A DNA stretch of 64,000 nt from NCBI GenBank assembly GCA_037046615.1, contig JBAOHD010000017.1, forward strand, positions 62,001-126,000. Direction: 5' to 3'. Under the pieces are notes generated by a model. The model did no database searches, had not been told where the DNA came from, and was given only the letters and a program-made list of their open reading frames with translations. This DNA comes from Phosphoribacter sp037046615 (lineage in GTDB: Bacteria > Actinomycetota > Actinomycetes > Actinomycetales > Dermatophilaceae). This document shows positions 10,958 to 19,594 of this stretch, in pieces (the first letter of the stretch is position 1; every line of letters begins with the position of its first letter). Made by a program: the position numbers and the translations under genes.

Positions 10958-11491
10958 TTATCCCGCGTCGCGCAGGGCACCCGGATTGCAGCCGGCAGCC
11001 ACCGTCGCGGCATACCCCACGGCTGGGCGGCCTGGTTCGAGGAACCATGCCGATTTGCCCGGAGCGAAGGTGACGTGACAGACAAGCTGGTCGCGCATGC
11101 CCGGTGTGTCCACGCCTGGCAGGATCCCCACGACCTGTGCCCACACGGTCTCTGGGTCGACTCTCGGCACCCGACCGGCGGCGGTGGGCACGATCTTGGC
11201 CGCCCGCACCCCGGAGCGCGTGACCCATGTGGCCGAGGCGACGAGAGCGGGAGTCGGGGTCGTCGAGGCAGTCGAGGAGCCGCTGGGCCGGGCCGAGGAC
11301 GACATGGCGGACGGGGACGATGCTGAGGGCTCGTCGGCGGTTCGCGTGGTGGAGGGCGTCGAGGCCTGACCGGCCGCAGCCGTCGACGGCGCCCCGCTCC
11401 GGCCCGTCTCCTGGGTGCAGGCACCGAGCAGGAGACCGAGCGTGAGCGCGAGGCCCGCGACGATCCGACGTGCGCTGGGAGGCGCCGCCAC
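10958..11491 (-). CDS. DUF2599 domain lipoprotein
   Basis: Predicted secreted lipoprotein of about 177 residues. RRIVAGLALTLGLLLGAC is a lipoprotein signal peptide with its lipobox cysteine, followed by a long Ser/Thr/Ala-rich linker. The C-terminal DUF2599 domain has TWVTRSGVRAAKIVPTAAGR, VWAQVVGILPGVDTPGMRDQ and the ending VGYAATVAAGCNPGALRDAG. DUF2599 occurs in actinobacterial exported proteins with no established function. GTG at 11491 is chosen because it gives a compact signal peptide; the frame stays open to 11545, which would crowd the divergent acetyltransferase gene. Confidence 0.72.
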   Translation of the reverse strand: MAAPPSARRIVAGLALTLGLLLGACTQETGRSGAPSTAAAGQASTPSTTRTADEPSASSPSAMSSSARPSGSSTASTTPTPALVASATWVTRSGVRAAKIVPTAAGRVPRVDPETVWAQVVGILPGVDTPGMRDQLVCHVTFAPGKSAWFLEPGRPAVGYAATVAAGCNPGALRDAG

Positions 11492-11561
11492 GCGGCATAC
11501 CGCCCCGTGCGTGCGAAGATGGCGCTCGCCGTCAGCCCACCCCACCGAGGACCCTCCTGTC

Positions 11562-12155
11562 GTGACCGACCGACCCGCCCCTGCTCACGCGCCTGCCCCT
11601 GCGCCGCACCCCGCTCACGGCCGGTTGACGACCCGCTTCGCGCGCACCGCAGACGTCCGGGCTATCCGTGACATCGTCGCACCCCTCGTGCTCGAGCGGC
11701 GCATCGTCGCGAAGGAAGGGGTCGCCTACTACGAGGGGCTGCAGGAGTTCCGGGTCGTCGAGGTCGACGGCGAGGTCGTCGGCTGCGGCGCGCTGCACGT
11801 GATGTGGGAAGACCTCGCCGAGGTCCGCACGATCGCGGTCTCAGATCGTTACCTCGGCCAAGGCGCGGGCTCTGCGCTGCTGCGCGACTTGCTCGACGAC
11901 GCGCGGCGTCTCGGGGTCTCGAGGGTCTTTTGTCTGACCTTCGAGACCGACTTCTTCTCGCGGCACGGGTTCGTCCCGATCGAAGGCCAAGCGGTCACGG
12001 CCGAGGTGTATGCCGAGTTGTTGCGCTCCTACGACGAGGGGGTCGCGGAGTTCCTCGACCTCGAACGCGTCAAGCCCAACACCCTCGGCAACACGCGGAT
12101 GCTCTGCGTCCTGGCCGAGTGCCCCGACGCGGCCGGACGCGTCAACGAGCGGTAG
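11562..12155 (+). CDS. argA: Amino-acid N-acetyltransferase (ArgA-like GNAT)
   Basis: A 197-residue GNAT resembling the short actinobacterial N-acetylglutamate synthase, which makes the first arginine intermediate from glutamate and acetyl-CoA. After a disordered Ala/Pro N-terminus come RTADVRAIRDIVAPLVLERRI, the central EVVGCGALHVMWEDLAEVRTIAVS, the acetyl-CoA loop RYLGQGAGSALLRDLL and VFCLTFETDFFSRHGF. Close to Mtb Rv2747-type proteins in architecture. GTG at 11562 follows GAGGA in ACCGAGGACC. Other N-acetylating GNATs cannot be fully excluded; no arg genes are near. Confidence 0.72.
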   Translation: MTDRPAPAHAPAPAPHPAHGRLTTRFARTADVRAIRDIVAPLVLERRIVAKEGVAYYEGLQEFRVVEVDGEVVGCGALHVMWEDLAEVRTIAVSDRYLGQGAGSALLRDLLDDARRLGVSRVFCLTFETDFFSRHGFVPIEGQAVTAEVYAELLRSYDEGVAEFLDLERVKPNTLGNTRMLCVLAECPDAAGRVNER

Positions 12156-12471
12156 GCGCTGGCCGCACGATGAGGCCGAGCTGACCCGACGTCCTGAGGG
12201 CTCGCGTCCAGCTCCGGCAGCGCTGCTACCAACTCCTCGGCCGCGCGCATCCGAGGTGTCGGCAGGATCATGGCTCAAGGTTCCCACGGGAGCGCAGCGG
12301 ACGGCATACCCTCGTCACCACCGGGGTCGCGAGCGCGCTCCCGTCGGCGGATTCGGGGCGTCGCAACGTCGCGCTCGACACACTTTGAGCTCCTAGGACG
12401 AACAGCCCCTAGCGCAATGCGCTCGGATACAGCACAGTTGGCCTGGAGAAATACCGAACGAAAGGTCACCA
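12156..12471. other. 316-bp intergenic region upstream of the universal stress protein
   Basis: No convincing gene. It holds one CGGCATAC octamer (12302-12309) and, at 12394-12412, an imperfect dyad CTAGGACG-AACA-GCCCCTAG that loosely resembles a DosR/DevR box; universal stress protein genes are typical DosR targets in mycobacteria. The match is weak because the spacing between half-sites is one base too long. The ribosome-binding site of the downstream gene is GAAAGG near 12459-12464. Confidence 0.35.
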
Positions 12472-13323
12472 ATGATTCTCGTTGCCCACTCTGGCCCCGA
12501 CTCGGCGAACGCCCTGGATTGGGCCGCCCGCGAGGCGGTCCGCCAAGGCGACTCGCTGACCATCATGCACGTCATCGCAGCGCAGGGGATCGCCGGCGAT
12601 TTCCCGGAGCTGCCCGAAGAGCTCGTGGACGCAGCCGACGAGCTGCTCGCCGCAGGTGCCGCTCGCGCCCGCGAACTCGGTGTCACCGACGTCGAGACCG
12701 TCAAGGGCTACCGCAGCGTCACCGCCGCCCTCGTCGAGATGTCACGTGAGGCCGAAGTGATCGTCGTCGGCAACCGCGGACACGGTGAGGCCGCCTCCGC
12801 AGCTCTCGGCTCCGTCGCGTATGCCGTCACGTCGCACTCCTCGTGTCCGGTCATCGTCGTTCGCGGCGATGTCACCGGCGACGTCGGCGAAGGCCACCCG
12901 GTCGTCGTCGGCATCGACGGCTCCCGCTCCGGCGTCCACGCCGGCTTCTTCGCCGCCGAGGTGGCCCAGCGCGCCGGTGCCGAACTCCACGTCGTCGGCG
13001 TCTGGGACACCGGCAACTTCGGCGTGAGCTCGGAATTCGCCGCCCGCGTCGGCATCCAGGGCCTGCCCGACAAGCACGAGAAGCAGATGCGCAAGTGGGT
13101 CGACCTCGCGGTCGCCAAGCTCACCGAGCGCTACCCCGGTCTCACCGTCGTCGGCATGGTCGAGCAGGGCTCGCCGGTCGTCGTGCTGCGGGAGAAGTCC
13201 GAGAACGCCGGGCTCCTCGTCGTCGGCACCCGTGGTCGCGGCGGCTTCGCCGGCCTTCTGCTCGGGTCGGTCAGCCACCGACTCATCCACGACATCGGTT
13301 GCCCGATCGCCGTCGTGCGCTGA
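12472..13323 (+). CDS. Universal stress protein, tandem Usp domains
   Basis: A 283-residue protein with two Usp domains, residues about 1-135 and 140-283. Each ends in the ATP-binding glycine loop: GNRGHGEAASAALGS in the first and GTRGRGGFAGLLLGS in the second. The second domain starts with VVVGIDGSRSGVHAG. Such tandem proteins respond to hypoxia, stationary phase and other stresses, and bind ATP. ATG at 12472 is preceded by GAAAGGTCACCA. A hairpin that can serve both strands separates it from convergent mutY. Confidence 0.9.
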   Translation: MILVAHSGPDSANALDWAAREAVRQGDSLTIMHVIAAQGIAGDFPELPEELVDAADELLAAGAARARELGVTDVETVKGYRSVTAALVEMSREAEVIVVGNRGHGEAASAALGSVAYAVTSHSSCPVIVVRGDVTGDVGEGHPVVVGIDGSRSGVHAGFFAAEVAQRAGAELHVVGVWDTGNFGVSSEFAARVGIQGLPDKHEKQMRKWVDLAVAKLTERYPGLTVVGMVEQGSPVVVLREKSENAGLLVVGTRGRGGFAGLLLGSVSHRLIHDIGCPIAVVR

Positions 13324-13341
13324 GCCTGCCGGTTCCGGTCA

Positions 13342-13380
13342 CCCGTGGGGTGGCGCCGCTCGTCGGTGCTGCCCCACGGG
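13342..13380. terminator. Bidirectional hairpin between usp and mutY
   Basis: CCCGTGGGG (13342-13350) pairs with CCCCACGGG (13372-13380), a nine-bp stem with a GC-rich 21-base loop. It sits between two convergent genes, 18 bases after the usp stop. Confidence 0.6.
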
Positions 13381-13384
13381 CGCG

Positions 13385-14236
13385 TCACGCCCCGGGCAGT
13401 CGGAAACGATCCCCGGCGAGAGGCTCGACGAGCCCGTCGGCGACGAGGCTGTCGAGACACCGCGCCCGCTGGAGATCGTCCGGCCACGCCGCTGCGAGGC
13501 GGTCGGCGCCGACCTCCTCGACGGCGTCCCTGAGCACCTGCAGGAGCGCCCCCCGCGCCTGCCGGTCAGTGCCGTCCCACGCCTGGCCCTTACGGGGAGG
13601 GCCGTCGTATGCCGGCCGGCCGGCTCCCAGCCACGAGCACTGGCTCGCGATCGGGCAGGCGTGGCATTGCGGGGCGCGCGCCGTGCACACGAGCGCACCC
13701 AACTCCATCACCGCGACGTTCCAGGTCACGGCGTCGTCGACCGCATCCGGCATGGCCTGCTCGGCCAATGATCGTTCGGCGACGGTGAGGGATGGCGCGG
13801 CATGCTCCCGGCCGAGGAGCACTCGGGTGAGGACCCGGCGGACGTTGGTGTCGACGACCGGCGTGGGGATGCCGAAGGCAAAACATGCCACCGCAGCCGC
13901 GGTGTAGTCGCCGACGCCCGGCAGCGCGCGGAGCGCCTCGACCGAGCGGGGCACGAGACCGTCGTGGCGATCGCGGATCGTTGTGGCGGCCTCGTGCAGA
14001 CGCAGCGCCCGGCGGGGGTAGCCCAACCGCTCCCAGGCGCGGACGGCCTCGCCGGGCGGCTGCGCCGCCAGCGCGGCCGGGGTCGGCCATCGCTCGATCC
14101 AGCGCTCCCACACCGGCGCCACCCGGCTCACCGGGGTCTGCTGAGCCATCACCTCGGACACGAGCACGCCCCACGGCGTCGTCCCCGGAGCGCGCCAGGG
14201 GAGCGGGCGAGCGTGGGCGGCATACCACCCGAGCAC
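13385..14236 (-). CDS. mutY: A/G-specific adenine glycosylase MutY
   Basis: Removes adenine mispaired with 8-oxoguanine. The HhH-GPD fold is complete: catalytic Glu28 in LVSEVMAQQT, the hairpin ALPGVGDYTAAAV, catalytic Asp129 in PVVDTNVRRV, and a [4Fe-4S] cluster with Cys184, 191, 194 and 200 in the C-x6-C-x2-C-x5-C pattern. At about 283 residues it lacks most of the long C-terminal NUDIX-like 8-oxoG recognition domain, as in other actinobacterial MutY. GTG at 14236 is the start given; the frame continues upstream (SLHLAVLGWY resembles the usual LHxxVLxWY), so the true start may be earlier. Downstream member of the radA-disA-mutY direction. Confidence 0.9.
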   Translation of the reverse strand: MLGWYAAHARPLPWRAPGTTPWGVLVSEVMAQQTPVSRVAPVWERWIERWPTPAALAAQPPGEAVRAWERLGYPRRALRLHEAATTIRDRHDGLVPRSVEALRALPGVGDYTAAAVACFAFGIPTPVVDTNVRRVLTRVLLGREHAAPSLTVAERSLAEQAMPDAVDDAVTWNVAVMELGALVCTARAPQCHACPIASQCSWLGAGRPAYDGPPRKGQAWDGTDRQARGALLQVLRDAVEEVGADRLAAAWPDDLQRARCLDSLVADGLVEPLAGDRFRLPGA

Positions 14237-14343
14237 TGCCAGGTGGAGGCTGTGAAAGCCGTCAAACCGCCGAAGGCTCTGCGGCCGCTGCGGGGGCCCG
14301 ACGTCGTCTGGGCGGGACGTGCCACTCGGACTCGAAGTGCGGC

Positions 14344-15420
14344 TCAGACGTAGCGCTCCAGGATGCTCGTCTCGGCCATCCGGGACAGGCCCTCACGCAC
14401 CGCGCGGGCACGGCTCTCGCCGACACCTTCGACGGTCATGAGGTCATCGACATTGGCCGCCAGCAGGCGCTGGAGGGACTCGAAGTGGCCGACAAGGCGG
14501 TCGATGATCGCGCCGGGCAGACGCGGGATCTTCGTGAGCAGGCGCAGCCCCAACGGCGAGACCGACATATCGAGCGAGTCGTTGGGGCCAGCAAAGCCGA
14601 CCGCCCGGGCAACGGCGCCCAGATCGAGCAACTCGGTGGCCGACAACAACTCAAGATCGGCCAGGGCGGCCTCGACGCTCTTGTCGGAGCGACCGGAGGG
14701 GAGGTAGTCGCTGATGACGAGAGAGCGGTTGTTGCCCAAACCGCCGACGAGTTCTTCGAGTTGCATCGTGATGAGCCGCCCGTCGGTGCCCAGCTCGACG
14801 GCATACCCGTTGATCTCGTCGCTGATCCGGCGCACCATTTCCAGCCGTTGGAGGACCGCGGCGACATCCCGGACGGTGACGAGGTCTTCGATCTCAAGGG
14901 CCGACAGAGTCTGGGTGACCTCGTCGAGGCGCGATTTGTAGCGCTCGAGGGTGTCCATCGCCTGGTTGGCGCGCGAGAGGATCGCGGCGGAGTTCTCGAC
15001 GACGTGGCGGCGGTGGCCGACGTAGAGAGCGATGGTCTGCATCGACTTGCTCACCGAGATGACGGGGGATCCGGTCTGGATCGCCACTCGCTCAGCAGTG
15101 CGGTGGCGTGTGCCGGACTCCGAGGTCTCGATGCTCGCGTCGGGCACGAGCTGGGTGTTGGCGCGCACCACACGGGTGGCGTCCTTGTCCAGGACGATCG
15201 CGCCGTCCATCTTCGAGAGCTCCCGCAGCCGGGTCGCGGAGAAGTCGATGTCGATCTTGAACCCACCGGAGCACAGGGCGTCGATCGACTTGTCGCTGCC
15301 GAGCACGATGAGCGCGCCAGTGCCGCCCCGGAGGATGCGCTCGAGTCCGTCGCGCAACTCGGTGCCAGGCGCGACTGCCGCCAGGGTGGCGATCAGCAAG
15401 TCGTCGTCGGAGCGCTCCAC
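14344..15420 (-). CDS. disA: DNA integrity scanning protein DisA (diadenylate cyclase)
   Basis: Octameric enzyme making cyclic di-AMP from two ATP while scanning DNA for branched structures. The DAC domain carries the DGA motif (residues 72-74, in MDGAIVLD) and RHR (105-107, in GTRHRTAER). A coiled middle linker follows, and the C-terminal helix-hairpin-helix domain includes LMTVEGVGESRARAVREGL. Its 358 residues are the normal length. It starts nine bases after the radA stop, the conserved radA-disA operon; RadA restrains DisA activity in studied relatives. The enzyme implies c-di-AMP signalling in this organism. Confidence 0.95.
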   Translation of the reverse strand: MERSDDDLLIATLAAVAPGTELRDGLERILRGGTGALIVLGSDKSIDALCSGGFKIDIDFSATRLRELSKMDGAIVLDKDATRVVRANTQLVPDASIETSESGTRHRTAERVAIQTGSPVISVSKSMQTIALYVGHRRHVVENSAAILSRANQAMDTLERYKSRLDEVTQTLSALEIEDLVTVRDVAAVLQRLEMVRRISDEINGYAVELGTDGRLITMQLEELVGGLGNNRSLVISDYLPSGRSDKSVEAALADLELLSATELLDLGAVARAVGFAGPNDSLDMSVSPLGLRLLTKIPRLPGAIIDRLVGHFESLQRLLAANVDDLMTVEGVGESRARAVREGLSRMAETSILERYV

Positions 15421-15429
15421 GGCGTGAGT

Positions 15430-16875
15430 CTAGTGGTGTGCGCCACGTCGAACCGCGCCGTCCGAGGATCCCCGCGCGTCACTGTGGGTCAGCGCCCGCC
15501 CGACAGCCGTGGCGATGTCGGCGACTTCGACAACCTCGAGACCAGTGGGGATGCTCCCGCTGCCGATCACCCCAGGCGGCACGAACGCGCGGCGGAAGCC
15601 CAACCGGGCCGCCTCGGCGAGCCGTCGCGGCATCCCGGTGACCGGTCGGATCTCACCTGCAAGGCCGACCTCGCCGATCGCGACCGCATCGGCGGGGACA
15701 CTGCGATCAAGGACAGCCGAGGCCAGCGCCAGCGCCAGCGCGAGGTCGGTCGCGGGCTCGCTGACCCGGACGCCACCGACGGTCGCGGCATACGTGTCGC
15801 TCGTGCCGAGGGGCAGGCGCACCCGCCGGTCGAGCACGGCGATGATCATCGAGACGCGGGCGGAGTCGACCCCGCTCGTCGCGCGGCGCGGTGACGGCGC
15901 CGAGGTCGGGGCGACGAGGGCCTGCACCTCGGCCACGAGCGGTCGGCGGCCCTCGAGGGTGACCGTCACGCACGTGCCGGCGACCGCGGAGTCACGAGTC
16001 GACAAGAACAGGCCGCTCGGGTCGGGCAGGCCGACGATGCCGACGTCGGACAGGTCGAAGCAGCCGACCTCGTCGGTCGGGCCATAACGGTTTTTGACCG
16101 CTCGGACGAGCCGCAAACGAGCGTGCCGGTCACCCTCGAAGGCGATGACGACGTCGACGAGATGCTCGAGCACCCTCGGCCCAGCGATCGAGCCGTCCTT
16201 GGTCACGTGGCCGACGAGCATGATCGCGATCCCGGCGGCCTTGGCCGCCTGACTCAAGCTCGCAGCCACCTCCCGCACCTGGGCAACGTTGCCAGCCGTG
16301 CCGTCGAGGTCGGCGCTGGCGATCGTCTGCACCGAGTCGACGACGACGAGGCTCGGGCGCACCGCGTCGATCTGACCGAGGATCGTCGCGAGGTCTGTCT
16401 CCGCAGCGAGATAGAGCGAACCGGCCATGGCCTCGATGCGCTCGGCCCGCAGGCGCACTTGGGCCGCCGACTCCTCGCCGCTCACGTAGAGGACGGTGGC
16501 GCCCGACCGCGCCGTGCGCGCGGCGACGTCTAACAGCAGGGTGGACTTGCCGACACCAGGCTCGCCGGCGACGAGGACGACCGCCCCGGGCACGAGCCCC
16601 CCGCCGAGGACCCGGTCGAACTCACCGACGCCGGTCGGCCGCGCCGCGGCGTGGGTGACGTCGACCTCGCCGATGCGCTCGGGCACCGCGACCACCGTCG
16701 CGGGCGCCGTCGTGCGGACCCGCGCCCCGGTCGCCTCCGCGACCGTGCCCCAGGCCTGGCACTCACCGCACCGGCCCACCCACTTCACAGCCGTCCAGCC
16801 GCACTCGCTGCAGCGGTATGCCGCCGCACGCGGTTTGCGGGTGCTGGCAGCCGCTGCGGACCCCCGGCTGGTCAC
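15430..16875 (-). CDS. radA: DNA repair protein RadA
   Basis: RecA-like helicase/branch-migration protein. The four-cysteine zinc finger is at residues 22-39 (CSECGW, then CGECQAWGTV), Walker A is GEPGVGKSTLLLD, the RadA-specific KNRYG motif lies in RAVKNRYGPTDEVGCFD, and the C-terminal Lon-like domain has IGEVGLAGEIRPV. GTG start at 16875; 481 residues, slightly longer than average. First gene of the radA-disA unit. Confidence 0.94.
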   Translation of the reverse strand: MTSRGSAAAASTRKPRAAAYRCSECGWTAVKWVGRCGECQAWGTVAEATGARVRTTAPATVVAVPERIGEVDVTHAAARPTGVGEFDRVLGGGLVPGAVVLVAGEPGVGKSTLLLDVAARTARSGATVLYVSGEESAAQVRLRAERIEAMAGSLYLAAETDLATILGQIDAVRPSLVVVDSVQTIASADLDGTAGNVAQVREVAASLSQAAKAAGIAIMLVGHVTKDGSIAGPRVLEHLVDVVIAFEGDRHARLRLVRAVKNRYGPTDEVGCFDLSDVGIVGLPDPSGLFLSTRDSAVAGTCVTVTLEGRRPLVAEVQALVAPTSAPSPRRATSGVDSARVSMIIAVLDRRVRLPLGTSDTYAATVGGVRVSEPATDLALALALASAVLDRSVPADAVAIGEVGLAGEIRPVTGMPRRLAEAARLGFRRAFVPPGVIGSGSIPTGLEVVEVADIATAVGRALTHSDARGSSDGAVRRGAHH

Positions 16876-16983
16876 CGGCTGGTCACGGTTGGTGACCGTC
16901 TCTCGATCGTCGTCATATCCGTGACTGTAGGTGGCGGCACCGACACCCCTCGCCAGGCGCCTCAGAGGTGGAGGTGTGCCGGC

Positions 16984-17727
16984 CTAGGGAAACCGGCGCC
17001 ACCACAAGTTGACGGCGTAATCGACGCTCGTCCGCTCGGGGTCCGCGGACAGGACGGACGCGGCATACCTCGGCTCGAACTCGAGGCCGAGCACCGCCTC
17101 GAAGTCTGCTCGCGTGTCGAACCTCCACTCGATCAGCAGTGGTTGACGACGCCAGCCCTGCCGCACCCAAAACCGGTGCAACGCAGCCGCGTCGTAGTCC
17201 GGCCAAGCCCGCGTAAACCACCCGCCGAAGGTCGACCGAGTCGCGTCGTTGTCGATGACCATCGCGATCCCGTTCGGGCGGACGATCCGGGCCAGCTCGG
17301 CCAGCCCAGGCTCGCATCCCGGGCCGAAGAAGTAGGCCCATCGGGCGATCGCGACGTCGACCGAGGCGTCGGGCAGTCCCGTCTCGGCCGCGCCTGCCAG
17401 GGTGACCGACGGCACGGTCGGCGGGACGGCCGCGGACGGCATACCGGCGATGCGGCTCCGGGCCAACTCCACGAGCGGCGCGTGTGGCTCCACTCCGACG
17501 ACCCTGGCACCGGCCGCAGCGAGCCGCGGCAGGTGAAAACCGGACCCGCACCCGACCTCGACGACGTCAAGGCCCTGCCACCCAGCCGGGGAAACGCGCC
17601 CGACGAGCGTCCGCATGGCCGCATCGAGGACTCCCTCGCGGTCGAGCGCGAGATTGTGCGTCTCGTAGAGCTGCGGATCGCTCCAGATGTTGGGGCTCGG
17701 GATCGCCCCAGGCGCGTCAGTCGTCAT
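16984..17727 (-). CDS. Class I SAM-dependent methyltransferase
   Basis: A 247-residue methyltransferase, probably for a small molecule. Motif I is VVEVGCGSGFHLPRLAAAGA, motif II the acid in VVGVEPHAPL, and post-I is LPDASVDVAIARWAYFFGPG. The C-terminal half contains DNDATRSTFGGWF, seen in the Methyltransf_11-like group. Substrate unknown. Its start overlaps the end of the upstream Cys-rich gene by eleven bases, so the two are probably co-translated. Confidence 0.82.
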   Translation of the reverse strand: MTTDAPGAIPSPNIWSDPQLYETHNLALDREGVLDAAMRTLVGRVSPAGWQGLDVVEVGCGSGFHLPRLAAAGARVVGVEPHAPLVELARSRIAGMPSAAVPPTVPSVTLAGAAETGLPDASVDVAIARWAYFFGPGCEPGLAELARIVRPNGIAMVIDNDATRSTFGGWFTRAWPDYDAAALHRFWVRQGWRRQPLLIEWRFDTRADFEAVLGLEFEPRYAASVLSADPERTSVDYAVNLWWRRFP

Positions 17728-18619
17728 CGGCCGTGCGTTTGGCCGCCCGGCGTCGCTCCTCCACCTCGAGCGTCGCAGGGTGGACCAGGAGGGGGAGCAT
17801 GGCGCGTCCGGACCCGCGGTGGGCGGCCTTGACCGACCGGAGGTATGCCGTGCACCGGACGGCCAGCTCGTCGTAGCCGGCCGCGCCCATGAGTTCGGTC
17901 AACTCGTGGCGGCAAGAACGGAACACCGGCTCCCGGCCGACGTGAGCGTCCGGACTGCCCGAGCAATACCACGCGAGGTCGTGCCCACCCGGGCCCCAGC
18001 CCCGCCGGTCGTACTCCGTCAACGTGATCTCGAGGTAAGACGTGCCGTCGAGCTCCTCGACCATCCGATAGGTGCGCCGGATCGGTAGTTGCCAACACAC
18101 CTCGGGCTTGCCGGTGTGGTGGGGCCGACCTTCGGCGATGGCTTGGTAATGCAAAGCACACCCGGCTCCGGTGGCGAACCCCGGCCGGTTGAGGAAGATG
18201 CAGGCACCGTCGACAACCCGGGTCTTGCGGACCCCGTCCTCTTTCTCGGTCCACGCCTTGCGACGCATCGGCGCGCTCGCCACCGGCCCCGCGCCGCCCT
18301 CGTCCCCTTCGGGGCTCGGCCGACCCGCCCGGTCCGCGTGACCATGGTCGTAGAACTGCCACAGCTCGGGGGTGAGCCGCTCGGCATACTCCGCGACGTG
18401 GAGGAAATCCTCCTTCTCGGTGAAATGCGCTCCGAGAGTGCAACATCCGTCATCCGGTCGGCCCTCGTAGATGCCCTTGCAGCCGTGCCCGTAGATGCAC
18501 GTCCACCGCGAGGTAAGCCACGTGAGGTCACAACGGAAGCGTTGTCGCGAATCGGCAGGATCGGTGAACTCGACCCAGACCCGGGCGACGTCGAGGGGCA
18601 CTTCGGACACGGAGCACAC
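17717..18619 (-). CDS. Conserved cysteine-rich protein of unknown function
   Basis: A 300-residue protein I recognise only as conserved in actinobacteria. It has many ordered Cys and His residues: CIYGHGCKGIYEG, then DDGCCTLGAHF, CIFLNRPGFATGAGCALHY, KPEVCWQLP, WYCSGSPDAH and FRSCRHEL. The spacing suggests a bound metal or iron-sulphur cluster, as in YkgJ- and DUF3109-type proteins, but I do not claim membership. Start is GTG at 18619 or 18610. It is divergent from ppx across only 35 bases. Confidence 0.55.
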   Translation of the reverse strand: MCSVSEVPLDVARVWVEFTDPADSRQRFRCDLTWLTSRWTCIYGHGCKGIYEGRPDDGCCTLGAHFTEKEDFLHVAEYAERLTPELWQFYDHGHADRAGRPSPEGDEGGAGPVASAPMRRKAWTEKEDGVRKTRVVDGACIFLNRPGFATGAGCALHYQAIAEGRPHHTGKPEVCWQLPIRRTYRMVEELDGTSYLEITLTEYDRRGWGPGGHDLAWYCSGSPDAHVGREPVFRSCRHELTELMGAAGYDELAVRCTAYLRSVKAAHRGSGRAMLPLLVHPATLEVEERRRAAKRTADDD

Positions 18620-18654
18620 TCTAGGACCCGCTCGGGGAGCGTTACCCTGCCATC

Positions 18655-19593
18655 ATGCGCTTGGGTGTCATCGACGTCGGTTCGAACACCGTCCACCTCC
18701 TCGTCGTCGACGCCCACTACGGCGGACACCCGCTCCCGGCCTTCTCCCACAAGAGCGAGTTGCGCCTCAGCGAGAACATCGAGGCCGACGGTTCGATCTC
18801 GGCTGGCTTCACGGCGCGGCTCGTCGCGTTTATCCGTGAATGCGAGCAGATCGCCAACGACCAGGGGGTCGCCGACCTCATGGCCTTCGCGACCTCGGCG
18901 GTCCGCGAGGCGCCCAACGGTGACGCTGTCCTGGATCGGGTATGCCGCGAGACCGGGGTCCAGCTCGACGTCCTCGCCGGCGAGGACGAGGCGCGGATGA
19001 CCTACCTCGCGGTGCGGCGGTGGTTTGGCTGGAGCAGCGGCCGGGTCAACGTCATCGATATCGGCGGCGGCTCCCTCGAGCTGGCGACCGGCCTCGATGA
19101 GGAGCCCGACACCGCGCTGAGCCTGCCCCTCGGGGCCGGCCGGGTGACCCGCGAGTTGCTGCCCGGCAACCCGCCGACGCCCACGCAGATCGACGAGATC
19201 CGCAGCGAGATCCGAGCAGAGATCGGGTCGGTGGTGCGGCACGTCCTGCGGTTCGGGCCGCCCAACCGTGTCGTCGGGACGTCCAAGACGGTGCGCTCGT
19301 TGGCCCGGCTCGCGGGTGCGGCCCCGAGCGCCGACGGGATTTACGTCCCCCGCAAGCTCACCCGCAAGGACGTCAGGAACATCCTGCGCAAGGTTGCGCC
19401 GCTGACGGCCACCGAGCGGGCCAGGATCCCGGGCGTCTCGATCACGCGCGCCCACCAGCTCCTCGCGGGTGCGCTCGTCCTGGAGGCCGCGATGGACCTC
19501 CTGCGGGCCGACCATCTCGACGTCTGCCCGTGGGCCCTGCGTGAGGGCATCATCTTGCGCCGCCTGGACCATCTCGACGACGGCGACGGCTGA
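18655..19593 (+). CDS. ppx: Exopolyphosphatase / Ppx-GppA family phosphatase
   Basis: Hydrolyses terminal phosphates of polyphosphate or pppGpp. The sugar-kinase/Hsp70-like fold is shown by the phosphate-1 motif GVIDVGSNTVHLLVVD at the N-terminus, FATSAVREAPN, GEDEARMTYLAVRR and the phosphate-2 motif VIDIGGGSLELATG (about residues 128-142). At 312 residues it is the short, single-module form common in actinobacteria (Ppx1/Ppx2 of M. tuberculosis), lacking the C-terminal HD-like extension of the E. coli enzyme. It heads a short rightward operon with the next gene one base away. Confidence 0.88.
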   Translation: MRLGVIDVGSNTVHLLVVDAHYGGHPLPAFSHKSELRLSENIEADGSISAGFTARLVAFIRECEQIANDQGVADLMAFATSAVREAPNGDAVLDRVCRETGVQLDVLAGEDEARMTYLAVRRWFGWSSGRVNVIDIGGGSLELATGLDEEPDTALSLPLGAGRVTRELLPGNPPTPTQIDEIRSEIRAEIGSVVRHVLRFGPPNRVVGTSKTVRSLARLAGAAPSADGIYVPRKLTRKDVRNILRKVAPLTATERARIPGVSITRAHQLLAGALVLEAAMDLLRADHLDVCPWALREGIILRRLDHLDDGDG

Positions 19594-19594
19594 C

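Noticed and set aside
12029..12271. An 80-codon minus-strand ORF over the end of the ArgA-like gene
   Set aside because: Runs well into the acetyltransferase on the opposite strand and shows no recognisable pattern or ribosome-binding site.
13885..15894. A 669-codon plus-strand frame across mutY, disA and radA
   Set aside because: Opposite strand of three well-recognised genes; no protein family pattern.
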